From contig DCQT01000002.1 of the NCBI GenBank assembly GCA_002323535.1, positions 1 to 13,968 of the forward strand: DNA of 13,968 bases. The letters are read 5' to 3'. Positions 6,386-13,316 of this stretch are shown here, one piece after another. This DNA is from Bacteriovoracaceae bacterium UBA1511 (lineage in GTDB: Bacteria > Bdellovibrionota > Bacteriovoracia > Bacteriovoracales > Bacteriovoracaceae). The notes beneath the pieces were generated by a model, which saw only the letters and a program-made list of their open reading frames with translations, was not told the origin of the DNA and ran no database searches. A program made the translations under genes and the position numbers. Within the stretch, counting starts at the first letter, position 1, and every line of letters starts with the position of its first letter.

Positions 6386-7603
6386 GTGAAAAACCTAGGA
6401 CTGGTTATTTGTATTTTATTGTTTTGTATAAAAAGTTATGCAAATCAAATAATGGTGGACGATTTTCATCGTAGATTTAAAGTTCATCGTGACCAAAATG
6501 GTAGCGCTGTAATGATCCTTGATCGCGTTTTTCACCAAGGACTAAGTGTTGCTCCTTATGTTGAATTTATTAAAGAGGCTATTGCTTATCAACAACTAAA
6601 TTTTGATAGTAATCAAATTCAAAAGAGTTTCGTCAAAGAGCAGAGTCTGGAGAAAGATGGCCATGCCCCTGTTATCCTAGATAGTATGGCGGAAATAAAA
6701 AAACTAGATATCGAAAAGGTCTTTAACGATCCAAAGTTTATAGAGCTAGTTAACAAGTACGAAAAAGACTTATCTAAAGCTCTTGCACCGCTAAGTTTTA
6801 GCGTACTTGCTAATATGGAAAAACCTACGTTTTTTTATTATAGAAAGGTTACGTATCAAGTAACAAAAATGGCATTAAATCTTGCAAAGAGATGGCTAAG
6901 CTCTGTTCCTGTTTTAAATACTGCATCTTACTTGCTTGTAGAGGTTGAGCGCCTTGTTAGAGAAAGAAGACTTTATCATCAAAATATGCTTCTTCATTAC
7001 CTAGACAAACTATCTCCAGAAGATCTTGGTTTAACCCATGACGAGGTTTCTAAAGCTTGGTCATCAATTTATGAATCTAGAATTCCTTGGTATGCTTTCT
7101 GGGAGAGCGAAAAAGCAAAAAACTCTTGGCTGCGATATGGTGCTGATAATTTTTATTTAAATTTCAGAATGGCATCAGGTCGATTAAGAGATCATAGAAG
7201 AAATTATGTTGAAATCGGTGAAAGGATAAATTACGGATTCCAAAATGCAACACTTGAGGGTGAAGGCAGAGTTGTTCTTAACTTAATTAATGCTAAAGAC
7301 GAATGGTCATCTCAGCCAAGTATTGCTTATTACTATGATCAACCAACTAAAATTACACAAATAAGACTATTGCTCTCTGTGGCAAGGTTAGGATTAAGCT
7401 TTGTCCCTCTACCTCAGTTTATGAAAGATATAGGTGAATCATATTTAAAGTCTAAATATATTCCTCAAAGCCTAACAGAGGGTTCTTTGTTTGCTCACTT
7501 TGAACAAGTTAATGAAACGCAAAAAGCCAAAGATGTTTTAGCTCAAACTTTGAATCCATTTGAAGGAATGTTTAACGAAAGTTTCGTTGAGTTTAGTTTT
7601 TAA
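6386..7603 (+). CDS. Secreted protein of unknown function, 405 residues
   Basis: I recognise no domain in this protein. From the GTG start, residues 1-19 form a classical Sec signal peptide: KN, a hydrophobic core LGLVICILLFCI, then KSYA before NQ. The cysteines do not form a lipobox, so a soluble periplasmic or secreted product is expected. The mature protein appears mainly helical and rich in aromatic and charged residues. A moderately hydrophobic region (about 155-195, KVTYQVTKMALNLAKRWL onward) and another (about 325-350) might be amphipathic or membrane-associating. There is no catalytic motif I can name. The gene sits alone: a YqaA gene ends 73 bases upstream and a bidirectional terminator follows. 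Upstream TTACAT (6320-6325) and TTTAAT (6342-6347), 16 bases apart, are a weak promoter candidate. It may be a lineage-specific protein. Confidence 0.8.
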   Translation: MKNLGLVICILLFCIKSYANQIMVDDFHRRFKVHRDQNGSAVMILDRVFHQGLSVAPYVEFIKEAIAYQQLNFDSNQIQKSFVKEQSLEKDGHAPVILDSMAEIKKLDIEKVFNDPKFIELVNKYEKDLSKALAPLSFSVLANMEKPTFFYYRKVTYQVTKMALNLAKRWLSSVPVLNTASYLLVEVERLVRERRLYHQNMLLHYLDKLSPEDLGLTHDEVSKAWSSIYESRIPWYAFWESEKAKNSWLRYGADNFYLNFRMASGRLRDHRRNYVEIGERINYGFQNATLEGEGRVVLNLINAKDEWSSQPSIAYYYDQPTKITQIRLLLSVARLGLSFVPLPQFMKDIGESYLKSKYIPQSLTEGSLFAHFEQVNETQKAKDVLAQTLNPFEGMFNESFVEFSF

Positions 7604-7630
7604 AGCTATTCGCGTGCATGAATAAATAAA

Positions 7631-7655
7631 AAAGCCCAGGTTAACCTGGGCTTTT
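7631..7655. terminator. Bidirectional rho-independent terminator
   Basis: AAAGCCCAGG (7631-7640) and CCTGGGCTTT (7645-7654) pair perfectly around TTAA. The hairpin is followed by a T run on the plus strand and is preceded by an A run, which is a T run on the minus strand. It lies between the convergent secreted-protein gene and ccsA and can serve both; its plus-strand T tract reaches the ccsA stop codon. Confidence 0.93.
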
Positions 7656-7656
7656 T

Positions 7657-9186
7657 TTATGCTTTTAAAAGTTTTGGTGTAGTCACCGCCAATAAGATTA
7701 ACTGGGCACTAAAAAAGATTCCGAGAAATATAGCACCGCCTTCGGAGAATCCATAAGAGTGAAGCCCTGAAGCAAGTATGTAGTTAACACCAAACCACGC
7801 CATCATGACACTTAAGAATGCTACCGCCGTAAAAGGAACGAACCTCTTGTTTGTAATCCAGTTAGTATATCTTCCGTGAAGAATAATCATATAGATACAA
7901 AGAACTATTAAGCTCCAAGTTTCTTTAGGGTCCCAGCCCCAAAATCTTCCCCATGAGTAATCAGCCCAAACACCGCCTAAAATGATTCCTCCGGCCAACA
8001 AAGAGACACCGTATTTTAAACAGGAATACATAATATCTGAGTAGTGATTAATTTCTTTATTATCAATAGTAGAGAAACGACTTTTAACCAAAACAATATT
8101 TGCCATTACCCAGCTAAGCGCTAGGGCGCCATAACTCGCAATAATTGAGGTGACGTGAGTAGAAAGCCAAAAATTATCCCTAAGAACTGGTACTAATGGG
8201 CCAATAGAGGCAGACAGCATTCCACCAGAAAAATTAAGCATAAATATTGATAGTAAGTTATATCCAAGTCCAATGAGAAGAAACATTTTTTCTTTTTTGA
8301 AATGCCCAATGACTACGGCCATCAGTAGTCCGGCATAGCCTGAAAATAGAACTGTTTCATACATGTTGGTTACAGGGGCTCTTTCAGAGATGTAGACTCT
8401 GAAAATTAACAATAAAGTCTGAGCAGTAACAGTTAGAGCGGTAAAAATTAGTCCTACTGTAATGGTTTTTCTTGCGACTAAAAAAGCTATCGCGAGTAAA
8501 GTTAACAACATTGAAAGTAGGGGGAGTTTTAAATTAGTGTAGAAAAATTCAAACTCCGCTTTGTTTGGAAAATTTTGGTTGAATTTAATTTGTCGCGCAT
8601 TTAATTCGCTATTCAAAATATCAGAGGCTCTTGCGTAACTGTCTTTTGGAGTCACATTAAATAGATTAGAAATTGGCTCCATGTCCTCAATAGAGCCATA
8701 GCTTGTGGCCGGAACCGTCCAATTATTTCCGGAGGTAATGTCCCTATAGATCCTGATGTAGTTAAGAATCTTATTTATTGCTTTATCTAGGCTTCCACCC
8801 TCGACAGCGTCTTTCTTTAAAAGCATTAAAGTGCTTCTGTTTTCTTCGAGTTCCTCAAAAGTAAATTTATCCGTTGGAAGAATTTCCAATTTTTCTTTTA
8901 TAGTCACGTGTTCTATTAATGGAAAAATCAATGTTTCTTTTGGCGGATAAAAGTTAGAGAAACTAAGTCTGCAATAAGTAGTAACAGCATTAATTCCATT
9001 AAATTTAGATTTTCCTGTTAGGTATTTTAACGTTTCAGTTGCGTGAACTTTTAATGGTTTTAAGCGTCCATTTTGAAGTACGGTATGCTTTTCGATCCCT
9101 CTGTTGTTGCAAAAATCAAACGCGTTAGACTTAAATGACAATGCTAATAAGAGAAAAATAAAAGATGGTATTTTATATTTCATCAT
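7657..9186 (-). CDS. ccsA: Cytochrome c biogenesis protein CcsA (ResC), heme-handling subunit
   Basis: CcsA carries heme to the outer face of the inner membrane and, with CcsB, attaches it to CXXCH cysteines of apocytochromes (System II). The 509-residue protein has a signal-like segment (1-22) and a large periplasmic region with NGRLKPLKVHATETL (about 39-52) as in fused CcsBA proteins of epsilonproteobacteria and Bacteroidetes. About eight membrane segments follow from residue 220. APVTNMYET (about 270-278) and the tryptophan-rich WGRFWGWDPKETW (412-424) are family signatures. Histidines at 344 (LSTH), 437 (ILHGRY) and 476 (GLHSYG) correspond to the periplasmic and membrane heme ligands known in the family. 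Its start ATG overlaps the ccsB stop in an ATGA, so the two are translationally coupled. Confidence 0.95.
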   Translation of the reverse strand: MMKYKIPSFIFLLLALSFKSNAFDFCNNRGIEKHTVLQNGRLKPLKVHATETLKYLTGKSKFNGINAVTTYCRLSFSNFYPPKETLIFPLIEHVTIKEKLEILPTDKFTFEELEENRSTLMLLKKDAVEGGSLDKAINKILNYIRIYRDITSGNNWTVPATSYGSIEDMEPISNLFNVTPKDSYARASDILNSELNARQIKFNQNFPNKAEFEFFYTNLKLPLLSMLLTLLAIAFLVARKTITVGLIFTALTVTAQTLLLIFRVYISERAPVTNMYETVLFSGYAGLLMAVVIGHFKKEKMFLLIGLGYNLLSIFMLNFSGGMLSASIGPLVPVLRDNFWLSTHVTSIIASYGALALSWVMANIVLVKSRFSTIDNKEINHYSDIMYSCLKYGVSLLAGGIILGGVWADYSWGRFWGWDPKETWSLIVLCIYMIILHGRYTNWITNKRFVPFTAVAFLSVMMAWFGVNYILASGLHSYGFSEGGAIFLGIFFSAQLILLAVTTPKLLKA

Positions 9187-10799
9187 GCTGTAACCTTAAT
9201 TGCTTTAGAGTTAATTTCTTTCTTAGAAGTTTTTTTTCTTCGTAAATAAAAGTGCCAGAAACTACCAAGTGTTAATAAGAGACTTCCTAAGTATTTTATA
9301 GGGCGTCCTGGGTCGTAATTTACGCTTAATACTGATCCATATTGTCCTTGACCTGTGTCGAAATAACTTGCTTGGTAAAAAGTGAGTCCTTCATACTTAA
9401 GTGGATTATTCATGAAAAGGTGGTGGTCCGAAGGCCCTTCTTTAGTAAATAGTTGTATGAAACTTTCATAGCTTGCTGGAGAGTTAGTGCCTGGATCAGT
9501 ATCCATTTTAAACCTGGTTAGACTTACCTCATAGGGTAGTCTTAGTGACTTTTTTTCAAGTTCAAGTTTTAACTTTTCACCTCTTACTCGAAGGGTAATC
9601 GATTGGTCGTCTCTAATCCAATATTTTTTTCTTAAGGCATTTACCTTGATGGCCTTGTTTGTCCCTGCAATGAGTTTATTGTTCTTTTGAATCGGCATAT
9701 TATAAACCGGAACATACGCTGGAATTTTACTCTCTTCGTGCTGTGTGAGGATAATTTCAAATCCCATCCATGGTAATGGTAAAGGGGTTCTTCCATCAAA
9801 CTCTTCGACAACCCAACGATCTTCTGAGAAGTATGCTACTTTTTCCCCAAATAAAAATAGATTTGGGTCTTTTTCAAACACCTTTTTTGAAAAGATTCTA
9901 AATGGACTGTCCTTCATTACATTGAGATCTTTATCCAACGGAAATGGGGAAAGTTCTGGAAAAAAGGAATATAAAGTTTGATTACTTTTCAAAACGAGAA
10001 ACCTCTTTCCAGTCTCTGTTGTTTGTATCTTTAATTTTTGCTCTTCAGGGGTAAAGCAGTTTTTGTGAACAGAATCCCATAGAATTATTTTGCTCTCAGA
10101 TTTTTTTCCGAAGCACGGTGCAATGGCGGTAGGAAGGTAATGTATATTGAGGGGTCCTAGTTTTAGATTGGATTTAAATTCAAATGCTTCAGGGTGAAGA
10201 GATAAAATAAATTTCTCTGACACATTGTCATTACTTAAAAAATATTGGCTTGAGTTATGCTTCTCTATTTTATTGGATGGTTGCACCCACTTGAGAGTTT
10301 TATCGCTGTAAGGCAGATAATTTTCTAAAGTTAAGTCACCATTTTTCGCATTTAATACTTTTTCGAATGCAGTGTTGGGTAAATCATATGTGGTCACTTC
10401 TTTTGTGTCCAAATTGGTTACTTTGAAAATGTCCTCATTAAGTTTTATTTCTCTTTTTGGGCTTAGTGGAGGAAGTGTTATGTTCCCATCAATACCTGCT
10501 ATATAAGTGACGACGGATCCGCCAATAATTAAAATTAACCCCGCATGAATTGTATAAAACCCGTAAAGTCTTTTCTTTGGGGGAAGTCTTAGATAAGCGG
10601 CGTACAGTATACTGATTCCCATCATGAATTGGATAAGCATAAAGGGAACCGTTTTATAAACTGTTCGATTTGCAAAGTCAGTTCCGTAGTAACTCTCAAA
10701 AAATGTCCCGATGATCATGGCGATTGTGAATAGCGATATTAAAATGATGGCAAATTTCAGACTGCCTATATATTTTTCTATTTTTGTAAATGATTTCAT
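9183..10799 (-). CDS. ccsB: Cytochrome c biogenesis protein CcsB (ResB family)
   Basis: CcsB is the partner of CcsA in System II cytochrome c maturation and binds the apocytochrome. From the ATG at 10799 the protein has 538 residues. Three N-terminal membrane segments are visible (about 14-32, 50-70 and 79-100), the third carrying IHAGLILIIGG with His85 at the position of the membrane heme ligand of CcsBA proteins. A periplasmic domain of about 400 residues follows, with the typical late ResB block NNPLKYEGLTFYQASY. Then come PGRPIKYLGSLLLTLGSFW, the fourth membrane segment, and a basic tail. A GTG at 10817 would add six residues (MIHPNY). Neither start has a clear Shine-Dalgarno; ATG is preferred because MKSFTKIEKYIGSLKF is a typical ResB beginning. 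Its stop overlaps the ccsA start by four bases. Confidence 0.94.
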   Translation of the reverse strand: MKSFTKIEKYIGSLKFAIILISLFTIAMIIGTFFESYYGTDFANRTVYKTVPFMLIQFMMGISILYAAYLRLPPKKRLYGFYTIHAGLILIIGGSVVTYIAGIDGNITLPPLSPKREIKLNEDIFKVTNLDTKEVTTYDLPNTAFEKVLNAKNGDLTLENYLPYSDKTLKWVQPSNKIEKHNSSQYFLSNDNVSEKFILSLHPEAFEFKSNLKLGPLNIHYLPTAIAPCFGKKSESKIILWDSVHKNCFTPEEQKLKIQTTETGKRFLVLKSNQTLYSFFPELSPFPLDKDLNVMKDSPFRIFSKKVFEKDPNLFLFGEKVAYFSEDRWVVEEFDGRTPLPLPWMGFEIILTQHEESKIPAYVPVYNMPIQKNNKLIAGTNKAIKVNALRKKYWIRDDQSITLRVRGEKLKLELEKKSLRLPYEVSLTRFKMDTDPGTNSPASYESFIQLFTKEGPSDHHLFMNNPLKYEGLTFYQASYFDTGQGQYGSVLSVNYDPGRPIKYLGSLLLTLGSFWHFYLRRKKTSKKEINSKAIKVTA

Positions 10800-10838
10800 A
10801 TAGTTGGGGTGTATCACGAGAGTTATTTTTCTTCAATG

Positions 10839-10844
10839 ATTATA
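10839..10844 (-). promoter_or_regulatory. Candidate -10 box (TATAAT) for ccsBA
   Basis: Read on the minus strand, a perfect TATAAT lies about 40 bases upstream of the ccsB ATG and 22 upstream of the alternative GTG, in the only sizeable gap of the minus-strand block (10800-10930). No good -35 hexamer is seen at 16-18 bases. If real, ccsBA can be transcribed separately from the two genes upstream. Confidence 0.4.
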
Positions 10845-10930
10845 GGCTGTGCTAAAGTAGCTAACTTATTGATTTTTATATATTTTATAGGAAAAATTTA
10901 CAAATTGTTTAGGGTCATTGATCGCAAGAA

Positions 10931-11605
10931 TTAGCTCGATTTTAAAAAGTAATAAATAACATAGGACAAACCAAACAGGACTGGCTGGTGGATCAAATAT
11001 ATCCAAAATGATAGTGATGAAATTTTCATAACAACTTTATTTTCTCCAATGGTTTTTCTGGTGAAAACAATTCTATTTCTCCCTAAATATAAACCTAAAA
11101 ATGCATAACTAACCCAAGGAAAAAGAGGAATATAGTCCATACTTAAATGAGGTAAAGTAACCCAGGGGTACTCAAAGCCAAAAAAAAGAGGAACGTTTAT
11201 GGCAAAAAATAATAAAAGGTTCAGCTTTGGCTTTTGTGAGATGAATGCGACTATGTACCTGGCAAAAAATATACAATGGAGTGTTCCAAAGTAAATCCAG
11301 CGGTTCGGGTATATGATATAAGTGACAATTGATATTGCTAATGCCCCGAGTGCAATTTTGACCTGAGACTTATGAAAAGATCTTGTTAATGCACCGTCTC
11401 GCTTTAAACTTATACTCATTCCAACAGCGAGCATAAAAAGAAATACGATTAACCGTGGTAACCATTTCCAGAATAATATTACATTTTGAGGAAGTAACTT
11501 AATCCCAAAAAAGTTCAAGTCATAAATGAAATGAAAAACAATCATAAGAAGGATCGCTAGAAACCTTACACAGTCGATTAAGGGTTCTCTTTTACTGGTC
11601 GACAC
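10931..11605 (-). CDS. DUF1624/HGSNAT-type membrane acyltransferase
   Basis: This 224-residue multi-spanning membrane protein matches the heparan-alpha-glucosaminide N-acetyltransferase catalytic family (DUF1624). Visible signatures are REPLIDCVRFLAILLMIVFH with FIYDL (7-30, His25), YFGTLHCIFFARY (about 105-117), DYIPLFPWVSYAFLGLYLGR (157-176) and SLSFWIYLIHQPVLF (197-211). About seven hydrophobic helices can be drawn. In the human relative this domain moves acetyl from cytosolic acetyl-CoA to a sugar amine on the other side of the membrane; the bacterial substrate is not known. The start is GTG at 11605, with AAGGAAG (11611-11617, minus strand) five bases upstream. The start lies inside the thiamine pyrophosphokinase gene, giving a 14-base overlap. 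No terminator is visible after the gene, so readthrough to ccsBA is possible. Confidence 0.85.
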   Translation of the reverse strand: MSTSKREPLIDCVRFLAILLMIVFHFIYDLNFFGIKLLPQNVILFWKWLPRLIVFLFMLAVGMSISLKRDGALTRSFHKSQVKIALGALAISIVTYIIYPNRWIYFGTLHCIFFARYIVAFISQKPKLNLLLFFAINVPLFFGFEYPWVTLPHLSMDYIPLFPWVSYAFLGLYLGRNRIVFTRKTIGENKVVMKISSLSFWIYLIHQPVLFGLSYVIYYFLKSS

Positions 11606-12221
11606 AGTAGCTTCCTTTTATAATCGCTATTGGGTGATCTGACTTCAATAGGAATTTTCCCTCTGCTTTATTACTGAGAAGTTGGCCACTTCCAGGGTAA
11701 GTAGTGAGGTTTTCACATGGGTAGGCTATTTTGCCTGTGAGATCTATTGTATTTGTATCAAAACTAAGAAGGCTAAAATTATCATTAAAGTTAAGTTTAT
11801 GGCTGCCAGCAGGGTAAATAACAATATTTTTATCTAGGTAAATGATTGTCTCTTTATAAATTCTTAAATGGTTGAAGCAATCCCCAAGCACACAAAAGAA
11901 GTGATCTAATCGACCACCAGAGAAGCCACTCAGGATAACTTCTTTTTGACTATCGCCGAGTAAATTTAAGGTACCCATTAGGTCAGAGAAGTCTTTTTCA
12001 GAGGCAAATAGTAAATCGAAATCATTATTTTCCTGGTTTAAACTATCGTTGTCTCCGATTAGGAAACCGTTTTTAGGGTAGCTCATGTATTTTCCACCAC
12101 CATCCACATATATAATCTGGCTTTTTGAATAATTATTTAATTCAGCGGTTTGAGCACATGGACCGACTAACAGGACAGTTGTCTCGTTTAAAAATGGTAG
12201 CTTAACGGGTAATTTTTCCAT
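11592..12221 (-). CDS. thiN: Thiamine pyrophosphokinase (thiamine diphosphokinase)
   Basis: The enzyme transfers pyrophosphate from ATP to thiamine, giving the cofactor thiamine diphosphate in the cytoplasm. The 209-residue length is normal. Signatures in order are YVDGG (38-42), IGDNDSL (55-61; GDFDS in most relatives), the acidic EKDFSDLMGTL (75-85), SGFSGGRLDH (98-107) and the thiamine-binding C-terminal block with SGQLLSNKA (178-186). No other thiamine genes are nearby, consistent with a salvage role. The ATG at 12221 has GAGG only at a twelve-base distance, but TAAAAT sits at -12 to -7, so the transcript may be leaderless. It is divergent from the 12268 gene with a 46-base gap, and heads a minus-strand unit with the overlapping membrane acyltransferase gene. 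Confidence 0.9.
   Translation of the reverse strand: MEKLPVKLPFLNETTVLLVGPCAQTAELNNYSKSQIIYVDGGGKYMSYPKNGFLIGDNDSLNQENNDFDLLFASEKDFSDLMGTLNLLGDSQKEVILSGFSGGRLDHFFCVLGDCFNHLRIYKETIIYLDKNIVIYPAGSHKLNFNDNFSLLSFDTNTIDLTGKIAYPCENLTTYPGSGQLLSNKAEGKFLLKSDHPIAIIKGSYCVDQ
11611..11617 (-). promoter_or_regulatory. Internal Shine-Dalgarno (AAGGAAG) selecting GTG 11605
   Basis: This purine-rich site lies inside the 3' end of the upstream gene with a five-base spacing to the GTG of the membrane acyltransferase gene. It supports that start and the 14-base gene overlap. Confidence 0.6.
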
Positions 12222-12227
12222 AAAAAA

Positions 12228-12233
12228 ATTTTA
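12228..12233 (-). promoter_or_regulatory. Candidate -10 box (TAAAAT) for a leaderless thiN transcript
   Basis: On the minus strand TAAAAT occupies -12 to -7 of the ATG at 12221. The geometry equals that seen at the 2047, 12268 and 12949 starts. No convincing -35 hexamer is seen. Confidence 0.4.
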
Positions 12234-12255
12234 CCTCATTTAAGGGAAAATTTGG

Positions 12256-12261
12256 TATGTT
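12256..12261 (+). promoter_or_regulatory. Candidate -10 box (TATGTT) for a leaderless transcript of the 12268 gene
   Basis: TATGTT occupies -12 to -7 of the ATG at 12268, and no Shine-Dalgarno lies between it and the start. It faces the thiN box at 12228-12233, so both promoters must fit in 46 bases and their -35 regions would overlap the opposite -10 regions. Confidence 0.35.
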
Positions 12262-12267
12262 AAGTCA

Positions 12268-12909
12268 ATGTTTGAATCAAAAAAGGCTCTAAACCTTCTA
12301 GCCGAAAAAGGTCACCAAGGTCATGCTGAGCCGTCTATTTATATACAAAAAATTAAAGCCTGCACCTTTAGCGTCAACAATTTTCAAATTTGTTTCATCC
12401 CTAGCACAGACCTAATTGAAGACGAACTCGTAATCATTGAGCAACTACTTAGATTTGAGGAAGTTTTAACCTTATCAGATTGGGAGAATCTTTCTTTTAG
12501 AGAGTTCGAAAGTTTCTTGAGGGATAAAAATAGCTCTCCCAGTGTTTATGGTGTCAACTTTCAAAAGGTTAATGATCATTACAATACGTGGAAAAATATT
12601 TTGAGCAATATTATTAGGGTAAGAAAGGGTCTTGATATTTTAAAACAAAAAGTTGGCTCAGTTGAAAAGTGCACCTTCATAGAGGCATGTGTTAAGATTA
12701 ACCATGGATTTTCAGATCTCCACAAGGAATGTGTATTTAAAGAAAACCACTTTTATAAAATTTATGAATTTAATGCGCTAAAATCAGAAATTATCTTCGA
12801 AATTGAGACCAAATTTGCAGTCAATAATTTTGAGATTGAATTATTAAGGCTGTTCGGAAAATCTATAGAGGGTGTAAAGAGTGTTAAAATGGTTGCAAGG
12901 CAGGGTTGA
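12268..12909 (+). CDS. Unknown protein, 213 residues
   Basis: I do not recognise a family. The protein looks soluble and cytoplasmic: no signal peptide and no membrane segment. It starts with a helix (SKKALNLLAEKG) and a His/Gly-rich turn (GHQGHAEP, about 15-22). Beta-rich sequence follows (about 24-45, IYIQKIKACTFSVNNFQICF). A longer helical, acidic middle has aromatic residues, including LSDWENLSFREFESFL near 69-84. The C-terminal third again alternates short strands and helices. Five cysteines are scattered with no CXXC pair, so a metal site is not evident. The ATG has no ribosome-binding site but has a -10-like box at leaderless spacing. It is divergent from thiN, and a cytochrome c gene follows 39 bases later with its own -10 candidate. 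Coding is supported by the long open frame and composition. Confidence 0.7.
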   Translation: MFESKKALNLLAEKGHQGHAEPSIYIQKIKACTFSVNNFQICFIPSTDLIEDELVIIEQLLRFEEVLTLSDWENLSFREFESFLRDKNSSPSVYGVNFQKVNDHYNTWKNILSNIIRVRKGLDILKQKVGSVEKCTFIEACVKINHGFSDLHKECVFKENHFYKIYEFNALKSEIIFEIETKFAVNNFEIELLRLFGKSIEGVKSVKMVARQG

Positions 12910-12936
12910 AGAAGTTATTGTGCAGGCCATAATTTT

Positions 12937-12942
12937 TATAAT
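12937..12942 (+). promoter_or_regulatory. Candidate -10 box (TATAAT) for the cytochrome c gene
   Basis: A perfect TATAAT lies at -12 to -7 of the GTG at 12949 and ends 12 bases before the in-frame ATG at 12955. Transcription would start at or near the GTG, giving a leaderless or six-base-leader mRNA. The hexamer GTTATT 17 bases upstream is a poor -35. Confidence 0.45.
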
Positions 12943-12948
12943 ACGGTT

Positions 12949-13260
12949 GTGTCCATGATCAAAAGTAAGCTTTTATTACTCTTTATATTCTCATTAACCA
13001 TTTCATCATTTTATGCAGGGGACCCAGAAAAGGGGAAAGCTTTGTATAGTAGCTGTGTTCAGTGTCATGGTGACCAAGGTATGGGCAAATTAGAAGAGAA
13101 GGCTCCCAAAATTGCTGGACAACATGAGTGGTATATTATTAATCAGTTAAATGCTTTCAAGAACAAGACCAGAGTAAATCCTAAAATGTACCCTTATATT
13201 AAGGACTTATCTTCAAAAGATTATGAATATTTAGCCGCATTTGTTTCTAAATTGAAGTAG
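12949..13260 (+). CDS. Small periplasmic class I cytochrome c
   Basis: This is a one-heme electron carrier of the cytochrome c553/c5-like type. From the GTG at 12949 it has 103 residues; an ATG two codons later (12955) is the alternative start. A Sec signal peptide covers roughly the first 23 residues (KLLLLFIFSLTISSFYA before GDPEKG). The heme site is SCVQCHGDQG, with both cysteines and the histidine ligand present. APKIAGQHEWYIINQL is a typical c553-type segment, and the methionine in NPKMYPYIKDL is the expected sixth ligand. DYEYLAAFVSKL is the closing helix. Heme attachment would need the CcsB/CcsA pair encoded at 7657-10799. The redox partners are not in the window. The start choice depends on whether the TATAAT at 12937 drives a leaderless transcript. 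Confidence 0.92.
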   Translation: MSMIKSKLLLLFIFSLTISSFYAGDPEKGKALYSSCVQCHGDQGMGKLEEKAPKIAGQHEWYIINQLNAFKNKTRVNPKMYPYIKDLSSKDYEYLAAFVSKLK

Positions 13261-13316
13261 AATATTCAAGGAACCTGGAATTAAATCAGGGATGTTAATA
13301 GTTAAAGGACCTTGAT

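Noticed and set aside
9183..9186. Frameshift splitting a fused ccsBA gene
   Set aside because: Each protein has its own complete ends and CcsA has its own signal-like N-terminus; the ATGA overlap is ordinary translational coupling.
9745..9981. Plus-strand open frame antisense to ccsB
   Set aside because: It is a shadow frame in a well-supported ccsB gene; the product looks like random low-complexity sequence.
12222..12267. TPP riboswitch upstream of thiN
   Set aside because: The 46-base gap is too short to hold the aptamer and none of its conserved sequence is seen.
13274..13290. CCTG...CAGG hairpin after the cytochrome c gene as a terminator
   Set aside because: The stem is only four base pairs and no T run follows.
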